Assembly (NCBI GenBank): GCA_018881555.1
Contig: JACAXG010000014.1
Span: forward strand, 9,489,972-9,553,971
Direction: 5' to 3'
DNA: 64,000 bases
Source of the DNA: Amblyornis subalaris
Lineage: Eukaryota; Chordata; Aves; Passeriformes; Ptilonorhynchidae
Both the position numbers and the translations under genes were made by a program. How positions within the stretch are numbered: the first letter of the stretch is position 1; each line of letters opens with the position of its first letter. A model generated the notes under the pieces. It was not told where the DNA came from, made no database searches, and saw only the letters and a list, made by a program, of their open reading frames with translations. Below, piece by piece: positions 37,240 to 49,524 of this stretch.

Positions 37240-39885
37240 CTATGTTCCCTACAGCAGCCTGCCAGCTCCACAAAAACCACCCCAAAAACCTCCATGGGAG
37301 CCGGGACAGCACAGCAGTGGGGCACCCCATAACTCCTGGGAAGTGGGATGGGGTCCCTTGTTCCACCCCAAAGTGAAGTGAGGGCATCAATATGCTGGGT
37401 CTGGCAGGGGTCCNGTGCTGACACCTCCCTTGAGGGTCAAGCAGAGCTGCCTCGTTTCCCCATGTCCCACCACCACTGTTACCCCAAAACTCCCCCTGCT
37501 CCTACACCCCCTTCTCCTTCAATGGGACAAGGGGGCCAGGCACAGCACCCCAGCCTGGCCCTCGCCACGGGGTGCAAAGCGGCTCTTTCTGCCTCTGCCT
37601 GTTCCTGTCTGACTTTTTGTCCCCTGGGGCATGGGGGTAAGGGCTGGGGTCATTCTGGCAAGCTGGACACCGCTCAGGGTCTGACTCAGCAGTGGGGTCA
37701 TCCCAATGTCATGGGGTTGGGGACAGTGATACCACCTTGCAGAGTTTTGTCTGTAAATCCCCAGCTCTTGAAGTCCTGAGANGGGAGAAAGTGAAGCCAA
37801 CCCCAAGCTTGGCCCTTGAAGAGGCAATACCCCATAAGTGAGAACAGGGCTGGCTCGGGGGGCACCAGCTACTGCTTTTGGGGCTGGGGGTGGGCGGGAG
37901 GGAGGGGGAGGCAGGGGCGAGGGGAGCAGGCAGTGCCGTGACTCAGCCGGGGGTGGCGGCGGGTGAGGTGTTTGTGTTTAGTTTCTAACGTTACGGTTTC
38001 CACAGCACCGGGAAGCAGCCCTGGGGGGCCATGAGGGCCCGGAGACACCGAGGGCGGGATGGGGCAGCAGCTGGACCGGAGAAGCTGTTCTGTCGCTAAG
38101 GCCACAACAGCTAAAAATACTGCGGGCCATTGTCACCGGCAACAAAGCCACTGGCGTGTTTTCAGCATTATCTCGGTCGCCATCAGCTCTGCCGCCCTCC
38201 TGGGAAGTGCTGTGCCCATTCCACCCAGGCACTGCTCTCCAAGGGCCTGGACACCGCCTTCCACCTGACCCTGGGTGCAGCCACTGTGCCTCAGTTTCCC
38301 TCCTGCACACTGTGCTGTGGTGCCAGCCCCCATCCCGCTCCTGTCATCNAACTTCTTCCATCCCACAAACAGCCCTGAGCTGCCACACTCGTCCCCTTCA
38401 CATCCACGGTGTCCCCTGCCCCTAACGACTGCCTGGGGACACATGGCTCGCAGGATAGCCATCTCCATCCAGGCAGCTCCAGTCCAGCCCAGGCAGCTGG
38501 AAGAGGATGGCAGAGACTGGATGCAATGAGTTGGCCAAGTGTCACCAGGAGATTGGGGACAGTCCCTCCTCCCTGCTGGGGCACCAGCCCTCCTCCTCGG
38601 TTCATTCCAGCAGGCAAAGCCAACAAGGCTGTTAAGCTGCCCGGTCCAGCCGCGCTCAGCAGGGAGCTGTCGTTGCTCACCCCGGGTGAAACGAGTTGGC
38701 GTGGTCTCAGCACCGCGACCGGGTGGCCAGGGAGGGCTGTGCCAGGCTGTGCAGGCACTGCCAGCAGCCGGGCACTGCCCCAGCCCCAAACCGCCAGGAT
38801 AACACTGGATTTGTGCAGATTGTCCCACTAAAACGGGGAGGGAGAGGGGTTTAACTTGCCTTTTCCCTGCCAGAGCAGCTCAGCTTTCTGTCCTCCCGGC
38901 GAGTCCTTCTCCAACACGGAGAGAGCAGATCGGAGTGGCTCGTCCACAGCAGCTCAGGGCAGGGACAGGGTGGTGGCGGTGACCCAGAACTGAGCTCGGG
39001 AGGTGGGTGGCCAGAGACAGGTTGGGTCTGCGGGTGGGCTGCGGCTGCCCACGGGCGCTTTGCCGGGCGGGGGGCACAGCCAAGACAAGCAAAGAGTCCG
39101 TCTGGTGGCGCTTGGATTTCTCAGCACAGCTCTGAGCTGGGACTGCTGCGGCCCCGCCGGGATCCCTCCCAGCCAGTCGGCTGCGCCCCTCCATTGCCGT
39201 GAGGGAAGCTCAGGACTAGAGGCCAAGCAGGAAGGACTGCTCACCGCTTCTGTCTGCTCTTTAAGTACCTGCTGCACCCCCCGGTCCTCAGAACAGTCCC
39301 AGCATGTCCCTTACTGCACACCGGGAGACCCTTTTGATTTGCACAGGGGGTGGCTCTGCGCCCCTCTCCCCTGCCCTGTGCCCCCTTGGCATCCTGCCCC
39401 ACTCTCATCTCAGGGTCTTGCTTGCTCCAGCTGCAGAGCTCAGGGTAGACCAACCTCTCCCCACAGCACAGATGGTTGTGGGGGTCCCTATGGCAAGGGG
39501 AAAGGAAGGTGAGACCTGCTGTGGGAGAGGCAGGGAGCCCCACTTCCCTGGGCGAAGACANACGGATGGGGCTGCGTCTGCAGTGGGACTGAATGCTGCT
39601 GCTGGGGCATCTGTGGCTGTGTAGGGGGGGTCATCTACACCCCAGAAAGGGGAGAGCTGGGGGGGCACCCTGCCAGCAGCACCCCTGGCAGCAGAGATTG
39701 AAGAGTGGGTGGAAGAAAGGGGTCTGGTAAGAGCAGAACTGTGCCCTGTACCTGTAGGTACAGGGGGATGCTGGGGAGCAGAGACCAGGAATAAGGGAGA
39801 CGGCAGTGGAGAGGGGGGACAGACCTTGCAGGAGCAGATATTTGGGGCGGAGGGGGGGGGGAGACCTGCAGTGAAGTGGGGTGTA
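37240..39885. other. Non-coding sequence
   Basis: No exon recognised. 37960-38170 has an AT-richer core with TTTCTAACGTTACGG and could be regulatory. Confidence 0.4.
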
Positions 39886-39889
39886 TGAG

Positions 39890-40560
39890 ACCAGATCCGC
39901 CACTGCGGTGGGGATTGAGGGGCGGGGGGGAATCGGGGTCCTTCCTCAGCTGCAGTCCTAGTCCCCATTCCCCGGCAGCGGGGCGGGNAGCACGCAGCCC
40001 CCCCGGCCGGGGCCCGCGGTGGTGGCCCGGGGGAGCGGGAGGCAGCGGCGCGGGGCGGGGAGGAGCGGAGGAGAGCGGCGGCACCGAGACCGGCCCCGGC
40101 GGCCCGGGCACCGCGGTGGGTCGGTACCGGGCGGGTTCCGGCGGCACCGGCTCCGCGNCGGCTCCGGTACCTCCGGGCAGCTCCGCACCCCGGCAGCTCG
40201 GCACCTCCCGTACCCCCGAGCGGCTCCGGTGCTCCTGGAAGGCTCCGGTGCCCCGGGCGGCTCCGGTACCTTTGCGGGGCTCCGGTGCCCCATGGAGGCT
40301 CTTCACCCTGGCGGCTCCGGTGTCCGGCTCCGGGCAGAGGCGAAGGAANCAGCGGCCGCAGCCAGGCAAGCGGGCGGGGGGGCCGGGCCGGAGCTCAGCC
40401 CCCCGCGTCCCGGTACCTTCGCCCGCGCCCCCTCCGAGGGCAGCGGGGCACCCANGGGGGATGCGCTGGAGAGTGAATCCGGGGAGGGCAAGGGCTATAT
40501 ACAATCCCCGTGCCGAGAGCGGGCCGGATCCGGGATTTGCACAGAACAAAGGACCGAGTA
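39890..40560. promoter_or_regulatory. CpG island with TATA-like site at its right edge
   Basis: Very high CpG density. CTATATAC at 40495-40502 could be a plus-strand TATA box, followed by an AACAAAGG SOX-like word near 40543. No first exon is recognised. Confidence 0.5.
40145..40345. repeat. Degenerate GC-rich minisatellite (ggctccggtgcc)
   Basis: About ten imperfect copies of an 18-20-bp unit built on gcggctccggtnccc, inside the CpG island. Confidence 0.7.
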
Positions 40561-40564
40561 GGGT

Positions 40565-42220
40565 GTGTATGGAAAAGTACCGGCGGGAGGGGAGCGTTGT
40601 TCGTCTGCAAACCGGGCTGGGGGCGACGGTGCNTGGTGCGAGGGCTGGGTGTGCCGGGGCAGCATTCCCCCCCTCCCCGGGCTGGGGGCTGCTTAGAGAT
40701 GTTGGCTTTGCAGGGAACAGGGATTGCAACCATCCCGACGGCTGAGGGGGTTCTGCCCCCTCCAGTCACCCTACCACAGGTTTCATGGTACAGAGCGGCT
40801 GCAGGTTTGGATCAGGGGGTGCAGAGTGCCCGGAGTGCGGCAGGGAGGGGTGACTACGTAGATGGGCATGGGGGTGCCGGGGGGGTTGTGGCACTGTACG
40901 AGGTGAGTTTAGGGGTGTTGTGCTTGTAAAGGAGGGTGGGGGTGGCTGGAGGGCAGATGGGGGATCGTGGGGCTGGCATTTCCCACTCTCTGTGCTGCTG
41001 GCAGAAATGCCGCCTGTGCTTGCCCACATGATCCGCCCACTGCTCCTCCAGCCACNTCTGGGCTCTGCACCCCAGTGCCCTCGCCATGAACCGGGAGATG
41101 GGGGGACTCCGGGCGACTGGGCTGCGCTGTGCAGGCGCTGAGGCTGCGAGACCTGCAGGAGGGCAGCGCTTCCCCTTACATGATCTCGGCTGCGTGACCG
41201 GGTCTCGCAGAGGGAGATATTTATAGCACTGCTCCGCTAGCCCGAGGTTTGCACGGCCTGGAACGGGGCTGGCAGCTGCCGCCCCCCCATCCAGAAGCCT
41301 CTGGATGCAGCTGAGCCGTTTCCCCGGCGGGGCCGGGGTGGGTGGGAGCCCACAGGGCCGAACGGGCTGCATGGAACATGCTGGGGCTCGCTGCCAGAGC
41401 GCAGGTTCCCGCGTGCTTTGCTGCCTGCAACGCTGCCTGCAACGCTGCCTGCATGCTGGGTGCTGTGGAGGCCTCACAGGGAGGATGCAGAGAGTAGCTT
41501 TTCCTTTGGCCTGAGCCAGCCAGTCTCTGGGAAAGGAACACAGCGCCATGCAAGGATGGGAACAAGAGGGAGAGTTTGTGTTTTGACTTTGCTGTGAGAT
41601 ACAGATTGGCCAGAGCTGTTGCAGCCTGCAGGGGAGGGTGAGAAGGCAAGAGGGACTACATGTCCAGGAGTGTTTTCCACATGCTTTGTCCCTGTGATTC
41701 CAGCCACCACGTGTTCCCAAACCCCAGCAAAGGGAAATGTGAGGTCTGAGAATTTTCCCATGTCAATCCATGCTGCTCCATACTCTGTGTGTGGAGCAAC
41801 CTTCCCTTGGGTCCTCCTGGAGCCACCAGCACGTGATGATGGCCAGTGCTGGAGCCATGTTCCCCCTCTGTGTCAGATGGTCCCACGGACATGGTCCTCT
41901 CCTGACCAGACATCTGCTCTGCTGATGTCTCCATGCTCTTCCCTCCCTGGCACAAAGCCTCGCAGTATGTGGGGACGCCTCTGTGCGTGCCCCGGCTCCT
42001 CTCCCAGCCTCCTGAGCTGCACAGTTTGCACGTGCCAGCCAGATGCCATTGTTGTGCTGCTGTCACCACCCCATCCCAGACCCCTTCTCCATCTGTTTTA
42101 CCCTCTGCACCCAGAAACGCCAGCACCAGGACAGTGGCATCTCCTTGCCCTTTGGGTGGGGGGAAGGAGTGGGGCAGGGAGAGGCAGGAGTGGGAGATCA
42201 GGGTGAGGGATAAAGCCGGA
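40565..42220. other. Non-coding sequence with a 12-bp triplet repeat
   Basis: No exon seen. Three copies of gctgcctgcaac lie at 41420-41454. Confidence 0.45.
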
Positions 42221-42221
42221 C

Positions 42222-42300
42222 CTATTTTTATACTGCAAAGTAATTACCAGAGCTTTCCAATCCTTAATCTGCNGAGAGCACCCTGGTGCGATTGGATCCT
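42222..42300. promoter_or_regulatory. Short candidate enhancer core
   Basis: AT-rich island in GC-rich DNA: MEF2-like CTATTTTTAT, AAGTAATTACC and TCCTTAATCTGC in succession. Confidence 0.3.
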
Positions 42301-42304
42301 TCCC

Positions 42305-45300
42305 CGAGCCTGGCAACAATTCCCCCATCACACATCTCCTGCGTCAAAGCCCCGTAAACTCCCACACTTGGGCTCACACTGGGATACATGTGCTGCAGAG
42401 CTGCCAGCACGTCTGCCCCCTGCTTCCAGCAGCCCCTGGCCTGGGAAGAGGGACAGGGACCCTGGTTGGGATCCTGGTTTACATCTGGGAAGGGGGATCT
42501 CACTGCCAAGCCAGCGGGGTAGGATGCAGCCTTGGCCACCTTGCTCAGCTGCTGGGTAGATTTGGGTCCCAACCCTGTGAACACATTAAATCCATGTTTT
42601 CCCCTACAGCTGCCTCCCAGGGGGTTTTGGCTGAGATTAGTGGTCCACACAGCACCCTCCAGCACCCATCCTGCTTGGCTTCCCGCCGGCACAGGCAGGG
42701 TTTGGGGTGCCTCTTTCCCGACAGCACACAGGGCGGTTCTGGACAGCAGTGCCAAGTCTCGGCTGGCGTCTTTCCCAGCCTCTCCCTGTCCTGTCGCCGT
42801 GCCAGGGGGTTGCTGAAGAACCTGTTCCATAGCTCCCGCCACGGAGGAGGAAATGACGGGTGATGTTTGTGGGAACACCTTTCATCCCGGAGCTGGGGGA
42901 CTGCTTTGCTTCTGCCTGTGTGCAGCCGGCTCCAGCATGGAGCACAGGATCTCAACAGCCCAGGGACGGAGGTGAGGGCTCACCTTCCTCCACCCACCCT
43001 GTGCCCACCGGCTCTCCGACACCTCACCCCAAATTTGGGCTGGAGTGTTCAGCCCTTCTCCATGACAGGGAAGGGGGCTTTTTGTGCCACAAGTCCTCCA
43101 CTGTGGAGTTTGCAACACCCTTGCCAAGTATTTGGGAGTAGCCCTCAATCCATTTGTCTCAGTGCACAGCAGCAGGCACAAACTAAACTTGGAAGTGTAT
43201 GGGATGCAGTGCCCCCGCGGTGCTGGTGTTCCACAGNAGGACCCAGTGCCTGGGATTGCAGAGGGTGAGCCGCCTTCAGGGCATCCCCAGGTGACCCCAC
43301 CAGTGTCCCTTCCCCCTGCCTGGCAGGGACCCAGCGCCTGCCGGAGCCAATGGCCATAAAAGGCCCTGAAATGGAGGAGCTGGGTGGGGGGCTGGGCTGC
43401 TCCTCGAGCCTGAATGGGATCGTCCCATCTGCCCACGCAGGTCAGGCTTGCCAGGATGTGGGAATGGGAAGCTGGATGGAGGAGAGCAGCCCTAGCAGCC
43501 CGGAGANGGTTCAGGGGGCAGGGGCGCAGCGTGCTCCCCTCCAGCTCCTCCTGCTTCCCTTGGGGGGCACGTTTGGACCATGGCCCGAGATGCCAGGACC
43601 TGCATCGCCTCCCACGAGGGCTTGGGGGGATAAAGCTGCCTTTTCATTGGCACCTGAGCTGTGGGGCAGTGGGGGCTGGGAGGCCGAGGGGCACTCAGTG
43701 GGCTCCCCTGCTGGCTCCCCACCGCCTCTGCCCAGACAATGGTCGCCCTTTGTTGGGGTTTTACGCGTCCGGCCCCCTTCCCCGCGGCCCAGCTGGTGAC
43801 ATTTTACCACCTCCACATTCACATGGGGATTCAAAGGGCACAGATGCACCGTGAAACCACAAAGCGCAGCCTCCCCTCCTCACCGCTCCCCCTCCCCTGT
43901 GCCTCAGCGTCCCCAGGGAAGCAGGGCTGGGATGCACAGAGGGGATGCTCACACCAGGAGCCTTCCTCTGGGGCTATTTGAAGGGCAACCTCCCAGCCTT
44001 TGGGGTTTCCTCCATCTTCCTGTCCTTCCCTTGTCATCAGCCCTCCGTTCCTTTGCGACCCTGTTGAGGGCCTTCCCCTGATCCCTGGCCCAAGAGGGCT
44101 TGGCCGGACCCCCACTGATGGGAGATGAAGGGAAGTAGTGTAGGCGCCGTTTCCAGGCTGGTGACACTTGACCTTTTGGAGCTGGAGCTGCGTGGGTGGT
44201 ACCCACCTCTGCCCGGAGCGATGCCAGGCCGGGCTGCTGGTGCCAGACCCGGCGTTGCCCTGGGCTCCTGGGTGTAGCCAGTCTGTGGGTGTAGCCGGGC
44301 TGTGGGATACACAGTGGCCTCTGTCCCTTCAAGAGAGGTCCCGGCGTGCAGGCATCCAGTCCCTGCCCCTTTCCTTCTGCTCCCAGACTTCTGGGGGCTT
44401 TCCCTCAAGGATCTGGGCAAATAGCCCAGTTCCTCCTAACCAGTCGTTGCCTCCGCAGGGACCTTGGGAAAACAGCCTGTAAACAGGCAGATGGAGAGCG
44501 TGAGTCACAGTGACCGAGAGGGAAATAAATGCATGAGGGGAATTTGCAGCGTGCCTTGGGTCATGGGGACAAATCCAGCCTCTGCCAGTGATGGTGAGTG
44601 GCTGGCACGTAGGTGCTCTCCCATGGAGCCAGCTATCCCAGGAAGGGGTGTTTATCCCACTGATGGGAATGTGTCCAGACGAGTGCGAAACAGATCCAGC
44701 CCTCTTCCTCCACGAACAGCATTCCCTGATCATTGCCACTTTCATCCCAGGGGATGAGCAGCCGCCGCCCTGGAGGCAGCAGCGTTTCGGCATGCAGCAC
44801 CCTGCCCGTAGAGCCATGCAGATGATTTCCTCGCTGAAAGTCACCCCGCCGAGGTTATTTTTGGCTGCCGGCGGGGCCGGAGGAGCTGGCTCTCTCCCAG
44901 GCGCTGCAGCTCGCCCCNTTTGGAATTACGTCTTGCGTGGTGGGTAGCGCTTGGGTGAACAGGCTGCTTCCCGCTCCCTGCTGCCAAGTACCTGCCAGCT
45001 CCCTCGCCCGTGCGCAAAGCAAGAGTGCAATCTAGTGGCTAATCCCACTGGGGACACCGGTGACGCTGGGGATTAACTTCTGCAAAAGCCTCTGCTGACA
45101 CCGGTCACCCCTGAGCGTCGCCTTACCATCCCTGCTCGGGGACTGGTAGCCCGAGGTGGTGAGAGGTTTAGCGAGGGTCCAAAATAGCNGTCCTTTTCCC
45201 TGGTCTCACGTGAGGCTGGAGGGACATCCAGGGCTGGGAGCCACGGGAGAGTGTGCACAGGGAATGTGTTTGCCGGGGTGAGAGGTGCCCGCAGTGGCGG

Positions 45301-45635
45301 GGGCGAGGATGCACCTCGCAGGGATGAAAGGTGCATGTGGAAATGCCCGGGGGCCAGAAGCTGCTCACTCCAGGTGTTTCACCCAGGACACGCACTCACC
45401 CGACTGCACCCCAGGAGCACCCAGCCTAAACCTTTCCGTGCTTCTCCATCAAGAGCCGCTGATGCCCTGTCCCTGTTCCCCACAGCACATCAGCTCTGTC
45501 CCCTGCCCAGCATGGGGGNAGGGCTGGTGCCCTCGGGCGGGGTTGGGGTGCCGCTGAGCGATGCTGAGGGGTTTGTGGGGGGTGATACGTTTCCTCTTTT
45601 TGCTCTCCGAGACCCCCNTGAGGTCCGGCCGGGGC
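42305..45635. other. Non-coding sequence
   Basis: No exon seen. It contains a SOX-type inverted pair near 43745 and two 17-bp copies of gggtgtagccngnctgt at 44270-44303. Confidence 0.45.
43736..43754. promoter_or_regulatory. Inverted pair of SOX-like sites
   Basis: ACAATGG and CCTTTGTT face each other with a short spacer, the arrangement bound by SOX group E dimers. The spacer here is slightly longer than usual. Confidence 0.25.
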
Positions 45636-45639
45636 TTAT

Positions 45640-46080
45640 TGCTCTCTCTGCCCCCCCCCCCCGCCTTTGGCTGCAGCGAGGGTGACGTCACTAAGATATG
45701 CTGATTTATTCACATTAACCCTTTTCCCGCGGGGCTCGGGGGCTCTCGGGGAGGCGGCGGCCTCGGGGAGGGGGGACCCCACCGCTGCCTCGGCCCCTCC
45801 GGCCCGGGGTCCCCCCGCGAACGGCCCCTGCCTCTCTCCCTGCCCCGCGGGTTGCCGTGGGAACCGCACCGGGCTTCTGATGTCACCGGGGCGGTTGCTA
45901 CGCGACCGGTCCGCTCGCCCATCCCCGTGTGAGGTCACTGTCGCTATGGCGACGGCCGGTGCGGCGGGGGGATGCGGGGCCTCCCCCGGGGCCGGGGGGC
46001 GGTCCCGGGGCCGGAGCCGCGGAGCTCCCCCCCACATACCCCCGGGCGGGAGGCGGGCACGAAGGCGAGGAGGGTGGTGT
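45640..46080. promoter_or_regulatory. CpG island with CRE and three X-box-like palindromes
   Basis: A perfect CRE (TGACGTCA, 45683-45690) is followed by three sites with GTYGC/GNRAC arms: GTTGCCGTGGGAAC (45851-45864), GTTGCTACGCGAC (45894-45906) and GTCGCTATGGCGAC (45940-45953), spaced 43 and 46 bp. This is the pattern of RFX-controlled promoters. An ATG at 45946 opens a 55-codon Gly/Arg-rich frame to 46113, unlike any known protein. A C12 run lies at 45651-45662. Confidence 0.6.
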
Positions 46081-46130
46081 CCTCCCAAGGGGACAGCAAA
46101 AGCTTGGCATTAAAACAGTGAAAAAAGGAA

Positions 46131-46153
46131 AATAAAGCTTTTTTTTTTTTTTT
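46131..46153. repeat. AATAAA followed by T15 run
   Basis: The hexamer at 46131 sits directly before a run of 15 T (46139-46153). It is a low-complexity tract; a poly(A) role is uncertain. Confidence 0.5.
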
Positions 46154-46159
46154 GGCTTG

Positions 46160-49090
46160 TCCCGAGAGATNATTTTTAGAAATCCTGGCGGAAAAGCTGC
46201 CCGCGTCGGGAACATCCTCTCGTTCCACGGGAAACGCGCTTCCCCGTGGAAACCGGCAGCGGTGGGGCTGGGCTTTGTGGGGAGTGGGCATGGGGGGCAT
46301 GGGGCTGATGGGGGAGCTCAGCCACGTNCCGGTGCTGCCCCCATTTTCTGCTCTGGTCCCAGTCCCCGCGCCTACTGAGGGTCTGTGGGTTTTACATCTC
46401 CCCAGCTTGCATTCCTGCTGGAGGTGATTTATTCCTGAGCCCTGACATCTGCTCCATGGAAAGCAATGGAGCTGCTCCTTCCGAGGCACAAATCCCTGCT
46501 CCTGTCCTGCCACTGGCTCTGGGACCCCAGCCAGGCCAGGCGCCGTCACAGCCAGTGGCTTTGCTCTGCTGGGCTGGCAGCAGGGGACCTGCAGGCATGT
46601 CCATGCGCTGCGCCTTTTCCCTGGGGACCTGCCCCNTCCCTCCACCCTGCCACCCCCAAGCCTGCTGCCCGTTCCAGTGATCCTGCTGGCCACGAAGCCA
46701 CAGGGAGATTAGCAGCTTCCTCCGGACCAAGATTTAGCCAAAGCTACTTAAGAGGCACGCTGGGCTGGCAGCAGCCAGCTTGGTTGGAGAGAGGGAGACA
46801 GGGAAAGCCAGGATACGCAGCCTGAGCCCTCCTAAGGATGCTGAGTGGGAAAGGGGTTTTCCCGAGGTTAACAGCTCAGCATCTCTTGGTGAAACCTTGG
46901 ATTTGGGGTTTCATGGACCATGTGTCCTGCAGTGTCTTCCTTTGCCCCCGTGAGCCCTCAGCCTCTGTGTTATTTCCAAAGCCTCGTGGAGACCTTTGAG
47001 CCAAATGTCCATCCTGCACAGGTGGGATGGAGAGGACAGAGGGGCGGGAAGGGGCAGACNCCGCTCGCAGGGCGCTGCCAGCCAAGATGTAGGACAAGAG
47101 CTGGCAGATGGAGGCGGGCAGACGGAGGAGTGTGAGGCTGCACCGAGACACTCCTTGCTGTGACGGGATCTTGGCTCGCTGCTGGTTAAACAGCTGCTGA
47201 GCTTCCCGGGGCTGCGGGGCTCCNGAGGGACAGAGGAGATGGGAATGGGGAGATTGGGTGACTCCCCAGGGAAAAGGGCAGCTGGGGAAAGAGCAGGAAA
47301 AGGCTTTCTGCTGAAGTCACGGAGATGAGAGGTCTGGCTGGAGCTGTGGCTGGGGGATGAAGTAGGGGATGGAGGGGGCTTGCAGCCCCATCTGGGACAT
47401 GTTCCTGTCCTGCCAATGGCATGGGGAGCACTGTGTGCACTGCTGCTCTGTTGGACCTCCTGGATCACTGCAGAGACCACAAGGAAAACTCCCCACCAAG
47501 CCTATGTAAACTTTGCAGCAGGTGAAGCTGAGAGCAGTGGAAAGCCCCCANCCCTCTCCTGCCAAAGCACATGGGCAAAAGGGGAGCTCCATCTAAGGAA
47601 GCCTGAGCAAACTCTGGGCTTTCCAAAGTCCTCTCTGGAGGCCTCATCCTCTGTTAATAGGATCCTCTCNTACCTTTTGGGGAGAGGCTCAGGGGAAAAT
47701 CTGGCTGCAATGAAGGGAGAGGAAGGATATCCTGTTTCCCTTGGGAAGAGTTCATCAGGTAGAGTAGCCAAGAGAATCCTGGCCTGCAGGATGCAGGAGG
47801 ATGGAGGAGAACCCAGATGCCTACTGAGAGGTTTGGGGGTTAATCCTGCTGGTGNTGAGCCTGTGCNGGATCCCTTGGGACCCTCACATAGCCTGTGGTT
47901 TAACCCAGGTATTTGTAGGGTTGCTGTTATTGCTGTCATTACACTCCAAAATCCTCTGTGGTGGCTCCAGCCTGGCTCCTGCTGCTCACACAAACTGTTG
48001 TGGGACAGGACCAGATGGTCAAAGCCCTCATCTGCCAGAACCTGAGCAAGGAATNCTGGTCCACACTGAGCAGCCCCCAGCTGCTTGAGGACGAGGAAGG
48101 ATCCTCAAGCTCCAGCTTCCCTGCATCCGCCTCCTCCACCCACTGCCTCCCTCTTCCCCAGGGGAAGAAGCNGTGGTTTGTTTGGAGGGTGGGAGGCTCT
48201 ACCCTTGCCATAGGGAGTCCCTGCCAGACAGAGCAGCTCTGTGCACACTTGAGCCCGGTGAGGCTTGTAGAGAGGAGACAGAAGATGAAGCTGGGGATGA
48301 AGCAGAGAAACAAGGATCAAGTTTTAGACACTTCTCTCCTGTTTTTCAATGGAGCAAAACCAGGAACGTCCAAATCTGGAGGGATGCTGAGAGGAGCTGC
48401 TGACAGAGAGCTGTTCACAGCTCNTACCCTCGAGTGGGGCACTGATAAAAAAACCATCATCATTTCAGATGCAGGATCATACAGCTCTAAGGCTCGGGGA
48501 CAGGGTCCTGCTAGGCCACCACTGCTGGGGACACTGCTCCCGGTCTGGTGCCATCGTGTGGACACACGACGCTTGCACAAACCCCTTTTCCCNTTCCCTG
48601 GTGGAGGGACCAAGTTTGGCGGCACTGCTTTCCCAGGCTGTCCTGAACACCAAGGGGATTTATGTCCCACTCCCACTACCCCAAGTCTCCCCAAATCTTG
48701 ACCACTCTGGATCTCCCCCTCAGCCATCAGTGCTGCGCCCTCNCTCCCCAACTCATCAACCCCATTGCTGTACCTCACCTGCTCTGGCCCCACCCAAATT
48801 GTGACTACACTGAGGGGTCAAGTACCTGCTGATCTGGTGAGGAATCCCCCAAGCCCCCTGGGCAGGGGAAAGNGGGGAAATAAATGACCCCAAATGGCTA
48901 GACATGGAAAGATATGACGGGACTGGGGGGGATCTGTTCTGCCCCCCAAATCTCAAGAGAGCCTCTCTGCCACATGCAAGCTTTCTCCCCACATATTATA
49001 CCCCGTCTCCCCCCATTTCATATTCCTTCTTCCCCATTTTCCAGCAAACCCCGCACANCTCTCCATGGACAAGACCGGACCTGCTCCAAG
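46160..49090. other. Non-coding sequence
   Basis: No exon or mobile element recognised. Contains many single N bases. Confidence 0.45.
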
Positions 49091-49099
49091 CCCCCTTTT

Positions 49100-49520
49100 T
49101 CCCGGGGAATCACCATGCCAGCACATCCCCAGGGTGCCCCATCACCACGCCCAGCCACGGGGCTCCCGGGGGGCTGCAGTGAGGGGGCACATTCACCCCA
49201 CCATCCATCCCACCACGGGGCTGCGGGCGAATGCCCGCCCTGCCCGGGAGCCTCACACCGGCGGGGCCTGGGGGCTGGCCCGCGGTGGCCCCGTGGCTCC
49301 GGGACACGCCGGAGCTCCCACGCGTTCCCACCAGAGGGAGCCCAAAGGACACGAATCGTGGGCGCGGCCGCCCATCCTTGCGGCGTCGGGGCGCCCGGAC
49401 ACGCCACAGCCCGGGGAGGAAAGCGGGGACCGTCACCCCTCCGTGCAGTTTGCAAATGCCCCGAAACCTCCTTCCAGCCGCCACACGCCCCGCGGAGAAA
49501 TCCCGCGTGTCTGTCCCTCC
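49100..49520. promoter_or_regulatory. CpG island with a CTCF-like core
   Basis: Moderate to dense CpG. CCACCAGAGGGAG at 49328-49340 differs from the CTCF core by one base. No promoter elements or exon seen. Confidence 0.4.
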
Positions 49521-49524
49521 ATGG

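Noticed and set aside
39635..40729. 364-codon minus-strand open frame
   Set aside because: Compositional artefact of a GC-rich minisatellite and CpG island.
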